Part shown: piece after piece, positions 36,136 to 44,877 of the stretch
How the letters are laid out: the number at the start of each line of letters is the position of its first letter
Numbering within the stretch: position 1 is the stretch's first letter
NCBI GenBank assembly: GCA_004362315.1
Contig: SNWL01000007.1
Span: 62,001-126,000 of the forward strand
Source of the DNA: Mycobacterium sp. BK086
GTDB taxonomy: Bacteria > Actinomycetota > Actinomycetes > Mycobacteriales > Mycobacteriaceae
Reading direction: 5' to 3'
Length of the DNA stretch: 64,000 nt
Position numbers and translations under genes: made by a program
Notes under the pieces: model-generated
Told to the model about the DNA's origin: nothing
Databases searched by the model: none
Seen by the model: the letters and a program-made list of their open reading frames with translations, nothing else

Positions 36136-37455
36136 GTGCCTTACGCGATCCGCGGTGTCATCTGGTTCGGTATGTACGTCGCGGTGGTGGTTGTCCCATT
36201 GGTCTTCGCGGTGATCGGTGTCGCCGACGAGGGGCGTGGATTTTGGCGGGAATTCGCCGTCGCGTTGGGATTCGTCGGGCTGTCTATGTTGGGCTTGCAG
36301 TTCGTGTTGGTGGCACGATTGCAGACGGTCGCAGCGCCGTTCGGTGAGGACGCGTTGGTCCACTTTCACCGCTATATGGGCTATGCGGGAACGGCTTTCA
36401 TCCTTGCCCACCCGGTGCTGCTGATTGTGCTGGTGGATCCCAGTTACCTCGAGCGGGTCAACCCCGTAACCGCACCGTGGGCTGGCCGGTTCGGGACGTT
36501 GTCAATTCTGTGCCTGCTGGTGGTGATCGTGACGTCGGTGTGGCGTCTGGCGCTGCGCATCTCGTACGAGGTGTGGCAGGGGATTCACCTGGTGTTGTCC
36601 ACTGTCGCCATTGCCGCCGCACTGGTGCACGTCGAGTTGATCCATCATTACGTGAACCAGCCCTGGAAGCGTGCGCTGTGGGTTCTGATGACTGCGGGCT
36701 TCCTGGGTGTGTTCTGTTGGGTGCGGATCATCAGACCGATTTTGCGGACCCGCCGCCCGTGGACAGTCGCGGCGGTGGATAAGGAGATCGGTGGAGTTAG
36801 TACGGTCACGTTGCGGCCGGACGGTCACCGTGGGTTCACATTTGCTCCGGGTCAGTTCGGGTGGCTGTCGGTGCATCGATCACCATTCGCCTTGACCCAG
36901 CACCCCTTCTCGTTCTCGTCCAACGGTGATGACCAAGCAACGTTGCAGATGAGCATCAAAGAGCTGGGCGATTTCACCCGGACAGTCGCTTCGATCGCGC
37001 CGGGCACCCGCGCCTATGTGGACGGGCCGCACGGGGTGTTCTCGCCGGACCGGCACAGCGGACCCGGCTTTGTGTTTCTTGCTGGGGGAGTGGGAATCGG
37101 ACCGATCATGAGCATGCTGCGCACGTTCGCTGCCCGTGATGAGCGCCGCCCCGCCTACCTGTTCTACGGTGTGAATCGACTTGGCGACGCGACTTTTCGT
37201 GACGAGATCGACAGGCTCGCAGGTCACCTATCGTTGACAGTGAGCTACGTGATTGTTGATCCGCCGGCGGACTGGCCGGGTGAGCGCGGCCGCATCGATG
37301 CCGGCGTGCTGCGTCGTGGCCTGCCTGCGAATTATCAAGCGCTGCAGTACTTTATCTGCGGGCCAGGCGCGATGCAGGGCGCTATGGAAGACGTGCTCGG
37401 CAGTCTTGGCGTGCCATCAGGTCGCGTTCACACCGAGCGTTTCAACTTCGTCTAG
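36136..37455 (+). CDS. Ferric reductase-like membrane flavocytochrome with FAD/NAD domains
   Basis: The 439-residue protein has about six membrane helices in its first 215 residues, with candidate haem histidines in VHFHRYMGYAG, ILAHPVLL and LVHVELIHHYV. An FNR-type module follows: FAPGQFGWLSV, TQHPFSFSS (FAD site), FLAGGVGIGPIMSMLR (NAD site) and FICGPGAM. This is the layout of ferric reductases/NADPH-oxidase relatives that pass electrons across the membrane. GTG 36136 has CAGGGAG upstream. A tiny membrane ORF follows. Confidence 0.87.
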   Translation: MPYAIRGVIWFGMYVAVVVVPLVFAVIGVADEGRGFWREFAVALGFVGLSMLGLQFVLVARLQTVAAPFGEDALVHFHRYMGYAGTAFILAHPVLLIVLVDPSYLERVNPVTAPWAGRFGTLSILCLLVVIVTSVWRLALRISYEVWQGIHLVLSTVAIAAALVHVELIHHYVNQPWKRALWVLMTAGFLGVFCWVRIIRPILRTRRPWTVAAVDKEIGGVSTVTLRPDGHRGFTFAPGQFGWLSVHRSPFALTQHPFSFSSNGDDQATLQMSIKELGDFTRTVASIAPGTRAYVDGPHGVFSPDRHSGPGFVFLAGGVGIGPIMSMLRTFAARDERRPAYLFYGVNRLGDATFRDEIDRLAGHLSLTVSYVIVDPPADWPGERGRIDAGVLRRGLPANYQALQYFICGPGAMQGAMEDVLGSLGVPSGRVHTERFNFV

Positions 37456-37466
37456 AAGGGGCTGAT

Positions 37467-37556
37467 GTGCGACACCGGTATACGCAGTGGACTGCGATCG
37501 CGGTAGCCGCGCTGATCGTGCTCGCCTGTCTCGCGTTCGCCTTCGTGCAGCGATGA
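37467..37556 (+). CDS. 29-residue single-helix membrane microprotein
   Basis: A short ORF from GTG 37467 encodes MRHRYTQWTAIAVAALIVLA and nine further residues, ending FVQR. It has a basic N-terminus and one hydrophobic helix. AAGGGG (37456-37461) is 5 bases before the start, and the ORF begins 11 bases after the ferric-reductase-like stop. It may be a small subunit or regulator of that membrane enzyme. Existence is inferred from the ribosome site and composition only. Confidence 0.5.
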   Translation: MRHRYTQWTAIAVAALIVLACLAFAFVQR

Positions 37557-37597
37557 GAATGTGAGCGCACCCCCAGCATCGGCTGCGAGGTCTCGGA

Positions 37598-38413
37598 TCA
37601 GACTTTGTTGAGCAGCCCGGCGTCGACCGGCACGACGGTGCCGGTGACGTAGCGAGCGTCATCAGAGGCCAGCCAGGCGACCGCATTGGCGACGTCGCGG
37701 GCCTCGACATAGTCGACCGGTATCGCATTCTCGAGCGACCGTGCGATCGCCGGCTCGTACTTCTTCAGCATGCTGAGGTCGCCGTTGTTCGCCATCGGCG
37801 TCGCGACGGTCGTCGGCGCCACGCTGTTGACGCGAATATAATGCGGTGCAAGGTAATTCGCATAGGTCCGCATGATGCCGATGACCCCGTGCTTGGCGGC
37901 GGTATATCCGAGCATCCCGCCGGAGATCACCGGGGTGCCGATGAGTCCGCCGGTCGAGCTGGTCAGGATGATCGACCCGCCCCGATCTTGCGTGAGCATC
38001 GTCGGGACCGCGACCCGCACCGTGTTCCAGACGCCCTTCATGTTGACGTTGACGACGTCGTCCCACTGCTCGTCATCGGTGCTTTGGCCGCCCGGGCCGA
38101 TCCCGGCGTTGGCGACCACGATGTCGACGCCGCCGAGTTCGGCCGCCCCGTCGTCGAACGCCTTCTGGAGCGCCGGGAAATCGGTGACGTCGGCCTCGCG
38201 AGCCACGATGCGCCTGCCGAGTGACTCGACCTGCCGCACAGTCTCCTGCAGGTCTTCCGGCGTCGACATCTGGTAGACGACGGTGGGGTACTGCCCGCAC
38301 ACGTCGATCGCGATGATGTCGGCGCCCTCCTCGGCGAGACGCACCGCGTGCGCCCGCCCCTGGCCCCGGGCGGCACCGGAGATGAAAGCGACTTTGCCGT
38401 CGAGCTTGCCCAT
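37598..38413 (-). CDS. SDR oxidoreductase of the mycofactocin-coupled type
   Basis: The 271-residue protein has FISGAARGQGRAHAVRLAEEGADIIAID at the N-terminus, NAGIG, and the active-site YTAAKHGVIGIMRTYANYL. The GARGQGR loop plus the long APHYIRVNSVAPTTVATPM segment are typical of the SDR subfamily thought to hold NAD tightly and hand electrons to mycofactocin. ATG 38413 is preferred to an upstream in-frame ATG at 38443. The substrate, probably an alcohol or carveol-like compound, cannot be inferred. Confidence 0.85.
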   Translation of the reverse strand: MGKLDGKVAFISGAARGQGRAHAVRLAEEGADIIAIDVCGQYPTVVYQMSTPEDLQETVRQVESLGRRIVAREADVTDFPALQKAFDDGAAELGGVDIVVANAGIGPGGQSTDDEQWDDVVNVNMKGVWNTVRVAVPTMLTQDRGGSIILTSSTGGLIGTPVISGGMLGYTAAKHGVIGIMRTYANYLAPHYIRVNSVAPTTVATPMANNGDLSMLKKYEPAIARSLENAIPVDYVEARDVANAVAWLASDDARYVTGTVVPVDAGLLNKV

Positions 38414-38453
38414 GACTGCATAGTTTGAGCGACTGCTCAGCATTCTGCAAGGA

Positions 38454-38975
38454 CTAGTTGATACCCAGCCAGCTCAGGTCGATGTTCACGCCGATGTCGT
38501 CGTCGTAGAGCGGAGCGAGGATGAGGTCCCGGTGGGGCGTGGCGAATTCTGCGGGTGGCGTCACCGAACCGATCGGGGGCGCCGGCTTGGCCGGCGGCTT
38601 GGGATCAACGGCATTCGGATCCCGGCTGGGCCCGCTGACGATCGGCGCCTTGGCCGGGCTGCCTGGAGCCACCGGCGTCGTGCCGACCTTGTCCGGGGTG
38701 ACGACGATCGTGCCGGAGTTGGGGCCGCCGCTGACCGGTCCACCCTGTGAAATGGCGGGGCCGCCGTTGAAAATCGGCGAATTGTTCGACGAGCTCGGCG
38801 TCGACGAACTCGGGGTATTCGATGAACTCGACGAACTGGACTGACGCGGTGAATGGCCCTTGGATGAATTCCGGTCATCGGTATCTGCGGACGCAGTCGC
38901 TGTACTCGCGGCCAGTGCGCCTAAAGCCATTGCAGCACTTGCCAAGAACAACGTGGCGCCGGTGGGCCTCTTCAT
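38454..38975 (-). CDS. Secreted Ser/Pro-rich protein
   Basis: The 173-residue protein starts at ATG 38975 with a clear signal peptide (KRPTGATLFLASAAMALGAL, cleavage near ATASA-DTDD). A serine run and Pro/Asn/Gly-rich low-complexity region follow, and the C-terminus DDIGVNIDLSWLGIN is short and hydrophobic. No known domain is visible. GGAGA lies about 11 bases before the start. Probably secreted or wall-associated. Confidence 0.65.
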   Translation of the reverse strand: MKRPTGATLFLASAAMALGALAASTATASADTDDRNSSKGHSPRQSSSSSSSNTPSSSTPSSSNNSPIFNGGPAISQGGPVSGGPNSGTIVVTPDKVGTTPVAPGSPAKAPIVSGPSRDPNAVDPKPPAKPAPPIGSVTPPAEFATPHRDLILAPLYDDDIGVNIDLSWLGIN

Positions 38976-39169
38976 TAGAGCTATCGTCTCCTGTTGATGT
39001 GTGGCCCCGGATTTCGGGGCCACCAATAGGATCTCGTAAAGCCCCGGCTGTTGACATCCATCGATCGGTCATGAGTGCGGAGGATGGGGAGGTCCCCCGA
39101 TCGGGGGACCAGTGCCGGGCACTGAGACAAATGGCTGCCAAGCGCGCGTCGCCTGCCTACCATCAGTCG

Positions 39170-40072
39170 ATGCGCGGATCCAAGGTCCTGATCACCGGAG
39201 CCAGCGGCCAGGTTGCCGTCCCCATCGCCCTGGCCTTGGCAGCCGACAACGAGGTGTGGGGCATAGCCCGCTTCACCGACGCCGCAGCGCGGGAACGTCT
39301 GGAGAAGGGCGGTGTCCGCTGCGAGGGCGTCAACATGGCGGCCGGTGACTTCACCGGTATCCCGTCCGACTTCGACTACGTTCTCAACCTCGGGGTCGCC
39401 AAGAGTGGTCGCTGGGACAAGGACATGGCGGCCAACGCCGAATCCGCGGGCCTTCTCATGGCCCACTGTCGCGACGCCAAGGCATTCCTGCACTGCTCGT
39501 CCGGCGCCGTCTACGACCCACCCGGCGACGAACACCGCACCGAGCGCACGGTTCTCGGCGACAACCACAAGCCCATGCTGCCCACCTATTCGATCACCAA
39601 GATCGCCGGGGAAACCGTCGTCGCGACCATGGCCCGCGCCCTGGGTGTGCCGGCCGTCATCGCGCGCCTCAACGTCCCGTATGGCAACAACGGCGGCTGG
39701 CCGCTGTTCCACCTGGACATGGTGCTCGGCGACATGCCCATCCCGGTTCCGCTGGGCGGCCCGGCCGTCTACAACCCGATCCACGAAGACGACATCATCG
39801 CCATGATCCCGAAACTACTTGAGGTGGCGTCGGTTCCGGTCACGACCGTCAACTGGGGCGGCGACCAGTTCGTCAGCCTCCAGCAGTGGTGCACCTTCCT
39901 CGGCTCGCTCGTCGGTAAGGAACCAGTGTTCGAGGAGACCGATCAAACCTTGCGCGGGAACCCGTTGGACGTCATCAAGATGCATGAGCTCATCGGGACG
40001 ACGACGGTCGACTGGCGTGACGGCATGCGCCGCATGGCGGCCACGTTCCATCCGGAACTGCTCATTAATTGA
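39170..40072 (+). CDS. NAD-dependent epimerase/dehydratase (extended SDR)
   Basis: The 300-residue protein has VLITGASGQVAVPIALAL (Gly-rich nucleotide loop) and a Ser...Tyr-Lys catalytic set read as CSSGAVY and TYSITKIAGE (Y/K separated as YSITK). RLNVPYGNNGGWP and NPIHEDDI are typical of sugar-nucleotide epimerase-like SDRs. ATG 39170 is chosen because the nucleotide loop begins at once; an in-frame ATG at 39131 would add 13 residues. It stands alone; the substrate is unknown. Confidence 0.82.
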   Translation: MRGSKVLITGASGQVAVPIALALAADNEVWGIARFTDAAARERLEKGGVRCEGVNMAAGDFTGIPSDFDYVLNLGVAKSGRWDKDMAANAESAGLLMAHCRDAKAFLHCSSGAVYDPPGDEHRTERTVLGDNHKPMLPTYSITKIAGETVVATMARALGVPAVIARLNVPYGNNGGWPLFHLDMVLGDMPIPVPLGGPAVYNPIHEDDIIAMIPKLLEVASVPVTTVNWGGDQFVSLQQWCTFLGSLVGKEPVFEETDQTLRGNPLDVIKMHELIGTTTVDWRDGMRRMAATFHPELLIN

Positions 40073-40138
40073 CGGGCCTGCATCGGCGGGCAATCCAAAA
40101 GCATTGACCGGCAATCTCACCCGGGTTAACTTCGGGGA

Positions 40139-40636
40139 ATGGGTGGGTTCACTATCACGTCGTGGAGTGTGGCAGTCCTGGCCGGAATGACGTGCGGGGT
40201 CGCGCACGCCGAACCGCCTGCGCCTCCGATGCATGACCAGGTGTCGACGATCAACGGCGTTGTCCCGACCGGTGTGCTGGCGCCTTTGCAGGAGGTGTCG
40301 ACCATGCTCGACACCATCGACGCCAACGGCGAGCGGCTTGTCGTGTTCGGTGGGTTGCGTAAGGCGGGGACTCGCGCACCGATCCATATCCACGCGTACG
40401 GCGGTGTCACCTGTGTGCTGACCGGCACGATGACCGACTTCGTCGAAGGCCATGAGCCGATGGTCTTTCCGGCGGGGACCTGCTACTACATGCCGCCCAA
40501 CACGCCGATGGCAGCCGCCAATCTCGGCACCGAAGACGTGCGCATCACCGACACCTTCACGGTGCCTCGGGATGCCCCGACCATCGATGTCATCGAACCA
40601 GCGTGGTCGGATCCGAACCCGAACGACGCCGGCTGA
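40139..40636 (+). CDS. Exported cupin-domain protein
   Basis: The 165-residue protein has a signal peptide (residues 1-24, ending GVAHA) and a single cupin barrel. The metal-binding motif reads APIHIHAYGGVTCVLTGTMTDFVEG, and the second motif is around AGTCYYMPPNTPMAAANLG. Function is not evident. Its 3' end overlaps the converging acyltransferase gene by 47 bases. Confidence 0.75.
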   Translation: MGGFTITSWSVAVLAGMTCGVAHAEPPAPPMHDQVSTINGVVPTGVLAPLQEVSTMLDTIDANGERLVVFGGLRKAGTRAPIHIHAYGGVTCVLTGTMTDFVEGHEPMVFPAGTCYYMPPNTPMAAANLGTEDVRITDTFTVPRDAPTIDVIEPAWSDPNPNDAG

Positions 40637-41606
40637 CCGACCCCGCTGCGACGCAGGCGACCGCACTCCGAAACTCCGCGATGTCACCGTGTCCGCGGCG
40701 CAGGGTGCCGGTGACCACGACCGGTACACCACAAGCCTGTCCGGTCGCGCGGATCGCCGACGTCAGCACCGGGTGTGCGCTGGATTCGACGAAGACCCGG
40801 GCGCCGCGGGCGAGCAGGTTGTCGATACCAGGCTGGAACAACACCGGCAGCCGGGCGTTGTCGTACCAGTAGCCGGCGTTCAGTTCGGCGCCGTCGACCG
40901 CGTTCCCGGTCACCGTCGAATACATCGGGATCTGCGTCGGCTGGGGGCGAATATCGACCAGCCCCTGCACCAGTTGATCGCGCAGCGGTTCGATGGCGAA
41001 GCAATGCGACGGGATCGACGCGGGAATCAGACATGCCTTCACACCGTCGTCGGTGAGTCGCGCCACCAGATCGTCGAGCGCCGTCACATCGCCTGCGAGG
41101 GTGCAGGTCTGCGGCCCGATGTCCCCGGCGATCTCCAACCGGCCGTCATAAACGCCTAACCGACAAGCGATGTCGTTGGCCGACAACCGAATCGACGCGA
41201 TCCCACCAGTACCGACCAGGGTCCGGGCGAACAGCTCCGACCGAAATGTGATCACCCGCGCGGCATCATCGAGCGTCAGTGCCCCGGATACGCACGCCGC
41301 GGCGATCTCACCCTGCGATTGACCGATCACCGCCCGCGGGACCAGACCGCTGGCCAGCCAGAGCGCCGCAAGCGCGACGTGCACCGACCACAATGCGGGC
41401 TGGACCACCTCGACGCGGTCGAGTGTCGGTGCGCCCGGGCGCTGGCGCAGCACGTCTCCGACGTCCCAGCCCACGTAGCGTGCAACAGCGGCCGCGCACT
41501 CGCGAAGCCGAGTCGTGAAAACGGCGTTGCTGTTGAGGAGTTCGGCGGCCATACCCGCCCATTGGGACCCCTGGCCGGGGAACACCAGAACCGTTGATGT
41601 GCTCAT
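40590..41606 (-). CDS. Discrete polyketide-synthase-type acyltransferase
   Basis: The 338-residue protein is a stand-alone AT domain. It has FPGQGSQWAGM (residues 9-19), the nucleophile in VIGQSQGEIAAA (Ser97, with Gln where GHSxG is usual) and the second active residue in IPSHCFAIEPL (His201). Such proteins load malonyl or methylmalonyl units onto ACPs in trans. No KS, ACP or other PKS gene is next to it, so it may serve a distant synthase or be a remnant. The C-terminus (SVSRRRSGSDPTTLVR) runs past the domain and overlaps the cupin gene. Confidence 0.82.
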   Translation of the reverse strand: MSTSTVLVFPGQGSQWAGMAAELLNSNAVFTTRLRECAAAVARYVGWDVGDVLRQRPGAPTLDRVEVVQPALWSVHVALAALWLASGLVPRAVIGQSQGEIAAACVSGALTLDDAARVITFRSELFARTLVGTGGIASIRLSANDIACRLGVYDGRLEIAGDIGPQTCTLAGDVTALDDLVARLTDDGVKACLIPASIPSHCFAIEPLRDQLVQGLVDIRPQPTQIPMYSTVTGNAVDGAELNAGYWYDNARLPVLFQPGIDNLLARGARVFVESSAHPVLTSAIRATGQACGVPVVVTGTLRRGHGDIAEFRSAVACVAAGSVSRRRSGSDPTTLVR

Positions 41607-41719
41607 GGCTTAGAGCCTGCTGGCCCAGGCGCACGACGCTCAGACTCCGTTCGTGCGATACCGGTGATGAACCGGCTGTCGTCCAAACGGATGACAGCCG
41701 CCCGTCGATCCTTGGCGGA

Positions 41720-42277
41720 TCACTCCAGATCGATGAGCTGTCCGGATACGGCGATACTGACGTCGCCCTCCGTCGGGATGTTGCCCTCCGCATACCAACT
41801 CACCGCGGTGCCGGGCTGGGCATACCAGCGGACCGTCCGTCCGCCGACCAGAACATCTCCGGCGGTTCCTGGATGGCGTTGTGTCAGGGGAATCCAATAC
41901 TTGTGCGCCGGAGCGTGATTCGGAGGCAGCATCTGAATCTCGATGAGCATCCGATGATTCGGCGTGACGTTCACCTCGACGGACACGTCCTCGACGATCA
42001 GCAGCTTGCCCGCGGGGACGTTGCCAAAGCGCCCGCCTTGGTTGCCGCGTTCGCTGAGTCGCGCCGCGACGACCTGGGCGAAATACGGCTGAATCGGTGG
42101 ACTCGTGAGCGGCAGATCCGGGATGACCAGCACGTCGTCGATCCCGACTTCGAACGGGGCGTCCAACCCGTTCGCGGCCGCGATCAGGTGGAACTTTCGC
42201 GCATCGCCGTACACCTCGTGCGCGATCCCGAGCAGCGTCTCACCGGCGACCACCCTGCGCGTATGTTCCGGCCCCAT
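41720..42277 (-). CDS. LysM-domain protein
   Basis: The 185-residue protein begins with a LysM motif (RRVVAGETLLGIAHEVYGDARKFHLIAAANGL and so on to VLVIP, residues 7-52), normally a peptidoglycan or chitin binder. It lacks a signal peptide, so it may be cytosolic, as in phage-tail-like LysM proteins. The remaining ~130 residues include VGGRTVRWYAQPGTAVSWY and have no domain I recognise. It lies downstream of the GlxA-type regulator on the same strand, 9 bases away. Confidence 0.7.
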   Translation of the reverse strand: MGPEHTRRVVAGETLLGIAHEVYGDARKFHLIAAANGLDAPFEVGIDDVLVIPDLPLTSPPIQPYFAQVVAARLSERGNQGGRFGNVPAGKLLIVEDVSVEVNVTPNHRMLIEIQMLPPNHAPAHKYWIPLTQRHPGTAGDVLVGGRTVRWYAQPGTAVSWYAEGNIPTEGDVSIAVSGQLIDLE

Positions 42278-42286
42278 CCTGAGACC

Positions 42287-43366
42287 TTAACGATGGATGC
42301 CCGTCGTGCGGAACCGACTTCGATACGTGCTCGGCGAAACACCCAGCGCGCGGCGGAACGTGCGTCGCATGGTGTCCGCCGACCCGAACCCGGCCCGTCG
42401 TGCGACCGCTTCCTGCCCGTGGTCGCCCGTCGCCAGCAGCACCTTCGCCGCTTCCAGACGGGCCTGCTCGACGAACCTGGCCGGGGTCAACCCGACCTGG
42501 TCGTGAAACATCCGCACCAGGTGCCGCTCGCTGACCGCCGCACGATCGGCCATCGCCGCGATCGAGTGATCCGCACCCGGGTCGGCGACCACGGCGTCGA
42601 GGATCTCGCGAAGCCCGCTCGACACCGGCAGCGCCGCCTCGGTCCAGACGCTGAACTGGGCCTGCCCGCCCGGGCGCTGCAGGAACACCACCATCCACCG
42701 CGCCACCCGCCGGGCCACGTCGGAACCGTAGTCGCTTTCCACCATGGCCAGCCCGAGGTCGATACCGGCGCTGATCCCTGCCCCCGTGATGTACGGCCCG
42801 TCCTGGACGAACAGCGAGTCCGGCACCACCTCGATCTCGGGATACGTGCGGGCCAGCTCCTGGCAGTGCGCCCAATGCGTGGTCGCGCGACGTCCGTCGA
42901 GCAAGCCGAGCGAGGCCAAGACGAACGCACCCGTGCATACCGAGGCGACCCGTCGGGCCCGCGGCGCCAGTTCGCCCACCATCTGCAACGCCGCCGCGAC
43001 GACGTCGGGCGTCTGCTCCTCGGGGATGTCGTGCTCGCCGGGGGTGAAGGAGAAGTCGGGCGGGACTCCGCCCGGCACGATCAACGTGTCGATCCGGTCG
43101 GGCACCTCGGCCAGCGCCATATCGACTTTCAGTGAGACGAACGACGTCGTGTCGACCGCCTCACCAGTCGGCGAGGCCAGGATAACCGTGTACAACGCAC
43201 CGAAATCATTTGCGCGCGCGAATATCTCGAGCGGTGCGGCCACGTCCTGAAGTGTCACCTTGTCGTACAACGCGAACACGACGGTCTTGGGCGCCTTGGT
43301 GCCCTGCGTTTTCGCGGGCCGGCGCCCAGCGGCGGCTGGCCGCTCTGATCTGTGCTCGTCCGACAC
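42287..43366 (-). CDS. GlxA-type transcriptional regulator (DJ-1/PfpI + AraC)
   Basis: The 359-residue regulator has an N-terminal DJ-1/PfpI-like domain (VVFALYDKVTLQDVAAPLEIF; Cys in VCTGAFVLASLGLLDGR) and a C-terminal AraC domain (VSERHLVRMFHDQVGLTPARFVEQARLEAAK, then AGFGSADTMRRTFRRALGVSPSTYR). GTG 43366 is chosen over upstream ATGs because the longer N-terminus is low-complexity. It diverges from the nitrile hydratase operon across 243 bases, so it is the likely regulator of that operon. Confidence 0.88.
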   Translation of the reverse strand: MSDEHRSERPAAAGRRPAKTQGTKAPKTVVFALYDKVTLQDVAAPLEIFARANDFGALYTVILASPTGEAVDTTSFVSLKVDMALAEVPDRIDTLIVPGGVPPDFSFTPGEHDIPEEQTPDVVAAALQMVGELAPRARRVASVCTGAFVLASLGLLDGRRATTHWAHCQELARTYPEIEVVPDSLFVQDGPYITGAGISAGIDLGLAMVESDYGSDVARRVARWMVVFLQRPGGQAQFSVWTEAALPVSSGLREILDAVVADPGADHSIAAMADRAAVSERHLVRMFHDQVGLTPARFVEQARLEAAKVLLATGDHGQEAVARRAGFGSADTMRRTFRRALGVSPSTYRSRFRTTGIHR

Positions 43367-43459
43367 CCGGTGCTGCCTTCCCTGACCCCACACGAGGTGA
43401 GAGTCAACGTAGCGGGACTCTGGTGCGACGGCAATGCGGACGACGCGGCCAGCCGTGCG

Positions 43460-43492
43460 AGGTCCGGAATTGCGCGATTCGTGTCCGGACCT
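43460..43492. promoter_or_regulatory. Inverted repeat between the GlxA-type gene and the nitrile hydratase operon
   Basis: AGGTCCGG (43460-43467) and CCGGACCT (43485-43492) form a perfect 8-bp inverted repeat with a 17-base spacer in the divergent intergenic region. Candidate operator for the AraC-type regulator. Confidence 0.5.
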
Positions 43493-43609
43493 GACGTACC
43501 GAGAGATCCGCACGTAACACCGCTGAAACCCACTGGCACGAACCTGATTTCAGCCCAACTCGCTCCGGTGCAGAAGCGAGCCACACCCCCTGTTCGGAGT
43601 AGGACAGCT

Positions 43610-44140
43610 ATGGATTCTCGGACAGCCCTGACGCTGAGCATCGGCGTGCTCGGCGGCGTGGCAGTCGCATTCACCGCAGAAGTCGTCACCGTGCCCATCT
43701 GGGTGGTGTTCCTCGCCTGGGCATCGTTCTTCTTCGTCGGGGGCGGCATCGCCGGCTGGATACGGTCGGTCTCGTCGAACCTCGTCGGTGTCGTGATCGC
43801 CTCGGCCAGCCTGTACGCCGCCTACCTGATGGGCGGCAGCCTGCTGGTGACCGCCATCGCCGTCGGAGTGGGCAGCGCCGTCATGGTGCAGGCCTCGTGG
43901 GTGCCCCTGCTGGCCACCACGCCCGCCGTCGTCGTCGGATTCGCCTCCACGGTTTCGACGGTCGCCGGCCGAGGCAACGACGTCACCGTCACCACGATCT
44001 CGCACCCCGGTCTGGTCGCCGCAGTGGCCTGCGTCCTCGGAGCGTCCTTCGGGCTGCTCTCCGAATACCTGGCCACCGCGATGACGAAGAAGCCGGCACT
44101 CGACACCGGAGCCCCGCACACGGAAGGAAGCCCTGCCTGA
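43610..44140 (+). CDS. DUF1097-like membrane protein at the head of the nitrile hydratase operon
   Basis: The 176-residue protein has about five hydrophobic helices, including IGVLGGVAVAFTAEVVTVPIW and VVFLAWASFFFVGGG, and resembles the DUF1097 family. ATG 43610 is chosen because it opens the first helix and follows GGAGTAGGAC; an upstream in-frame extension is low-complexity. Its TGA overlaps the beta-subunit ATG by one base. By position it could move a nitrile, amide or metal, but no evidence decides. Confidence 0.75.
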   Translation: MDSRTALTLSIGVLGGVAVAFTAEVVTVPIWVVFLAWASFFFVGGGIAGWIRSVSSNLVGVVIASASLYAAYLMGGSLLVTAIAVGVGSAVMVQASWVPLLATTPAVVVGFASTVSTVAGRGNDVTVTTISHPGLVAAVACVLGASFGLLSEYLATAMTKKPALDTGAPHTEGSPA

Positions 44141-44877
44141 TGAAACTGCAGCATTATCTCGGTGGCCTGGAGGGTCTGCCCGACCTGGAGGCGTTGGAGA
44201 CGCGGGTCTTTGTCGAAGAGTGGGAGAAGCGAATCTTCGGCATCCACGTGGCGATGATGGGATTGTCCAACCATCTCGGGTCTGCCCTGCCGGCGTATCC
44301 GATCGACGAGGTGCCCACCGCCTTCAAAGACGAGTGGACCTGGGCCGACCTGCGCACCGGCGCCGAAGCGATGAACCCCTTCGACTACTTCAAGTTCCGC
44401 TATTACGAGAAGTGGCTCGGTGGTATCACCCAGTTCTTCATCGACAAGGGCTACGTCACCGAAGAGGAACTCGCCGAGCGAAGTTCCGGGCTCACCCCAA
44501 AGGATGCCGCCGAAGAACTGCCGGCGATCGATGATCAGGTGATCGCCTATCTCCGTCTCGGCGACAGCCCGCGCCGCGACGTCGCGCACCCGAAATACGC
44601 TGTCGGACAACAGGTACAGATCACCAACGTGCCCGCCGACGCCCACAGCCGGCTGCCCGGATACCTGCGCGGCCGGGTCGGCATCGTGGAACGCGTCTTC
44701 GAGGGCGATTACGGCTATTTCACGCACACCGGCGACGGGATCGGTGACCCGATGCCGATCTACATCGTCGAATTCGATCCGGCCGAAATCTGGGGAACCC
44801 GAGCCGAAGACGGCCCGCTGAAGTTGTACGCCGAGCTATTCGAAGCCTATTTGGCACCGATCGAGGAGGAAGCATGA
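44140..44877 (+). CDS. nthB: Nitrile hydratase beta subunit
   Basis: The 245-residue protein pairs with the alpha subunit to hydrate nitriles to amides. The N-terminal part has EWEKRIFGIHVAMMG, NPFDYFKFRYYEKWL and ITQFFIDKGYVTEEEL, and the C-terminal barrel has VAHPKYAVGQQVQITN, LPGYLRGRVGIVERV and IYIVEFDPAEIWG, all typical of nitrile hydratase beta. The order beta then alpha is characteristic of cobalt-type operons. It overlaps the alpha gene by 4 bases. Confidence 0.93.
   Translation: MKLQHYLGGLEGLPDLEALETRVFVEEWEKRIFGIHVAMMGLSNHLGSALPAYPIDEVPTAFKDEWTWADLRTGAEAMNPFDYFKFRYYEKWLGGITQFFIDKGYVTEEELAERSSGLTPKDAAEELPAIDDQVIAYLRLGDSPRRDVAHPKYAVGQQVQITNVPADAHSRLPGYLRGRVGIVERVFEGDYGYFTHTGDGIGDPMPIYIVEFDPAEIWGTRAEDGPLKLYAELFEAYLAPIEEEA

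Noticed and set aside
41594-43135. 513-codon plus-strand ORF across the LysM and GlxA-type genes
   Set aside because: It is opposite two genes with clear domains; the Arg/His-rich translation is a shadow.
43367-43609. Cobalamin riboswitch before the cobalt operon
   Set aside because: The gap is short and I found no B12-box-like conserved core; only an inverted repeat is visible.
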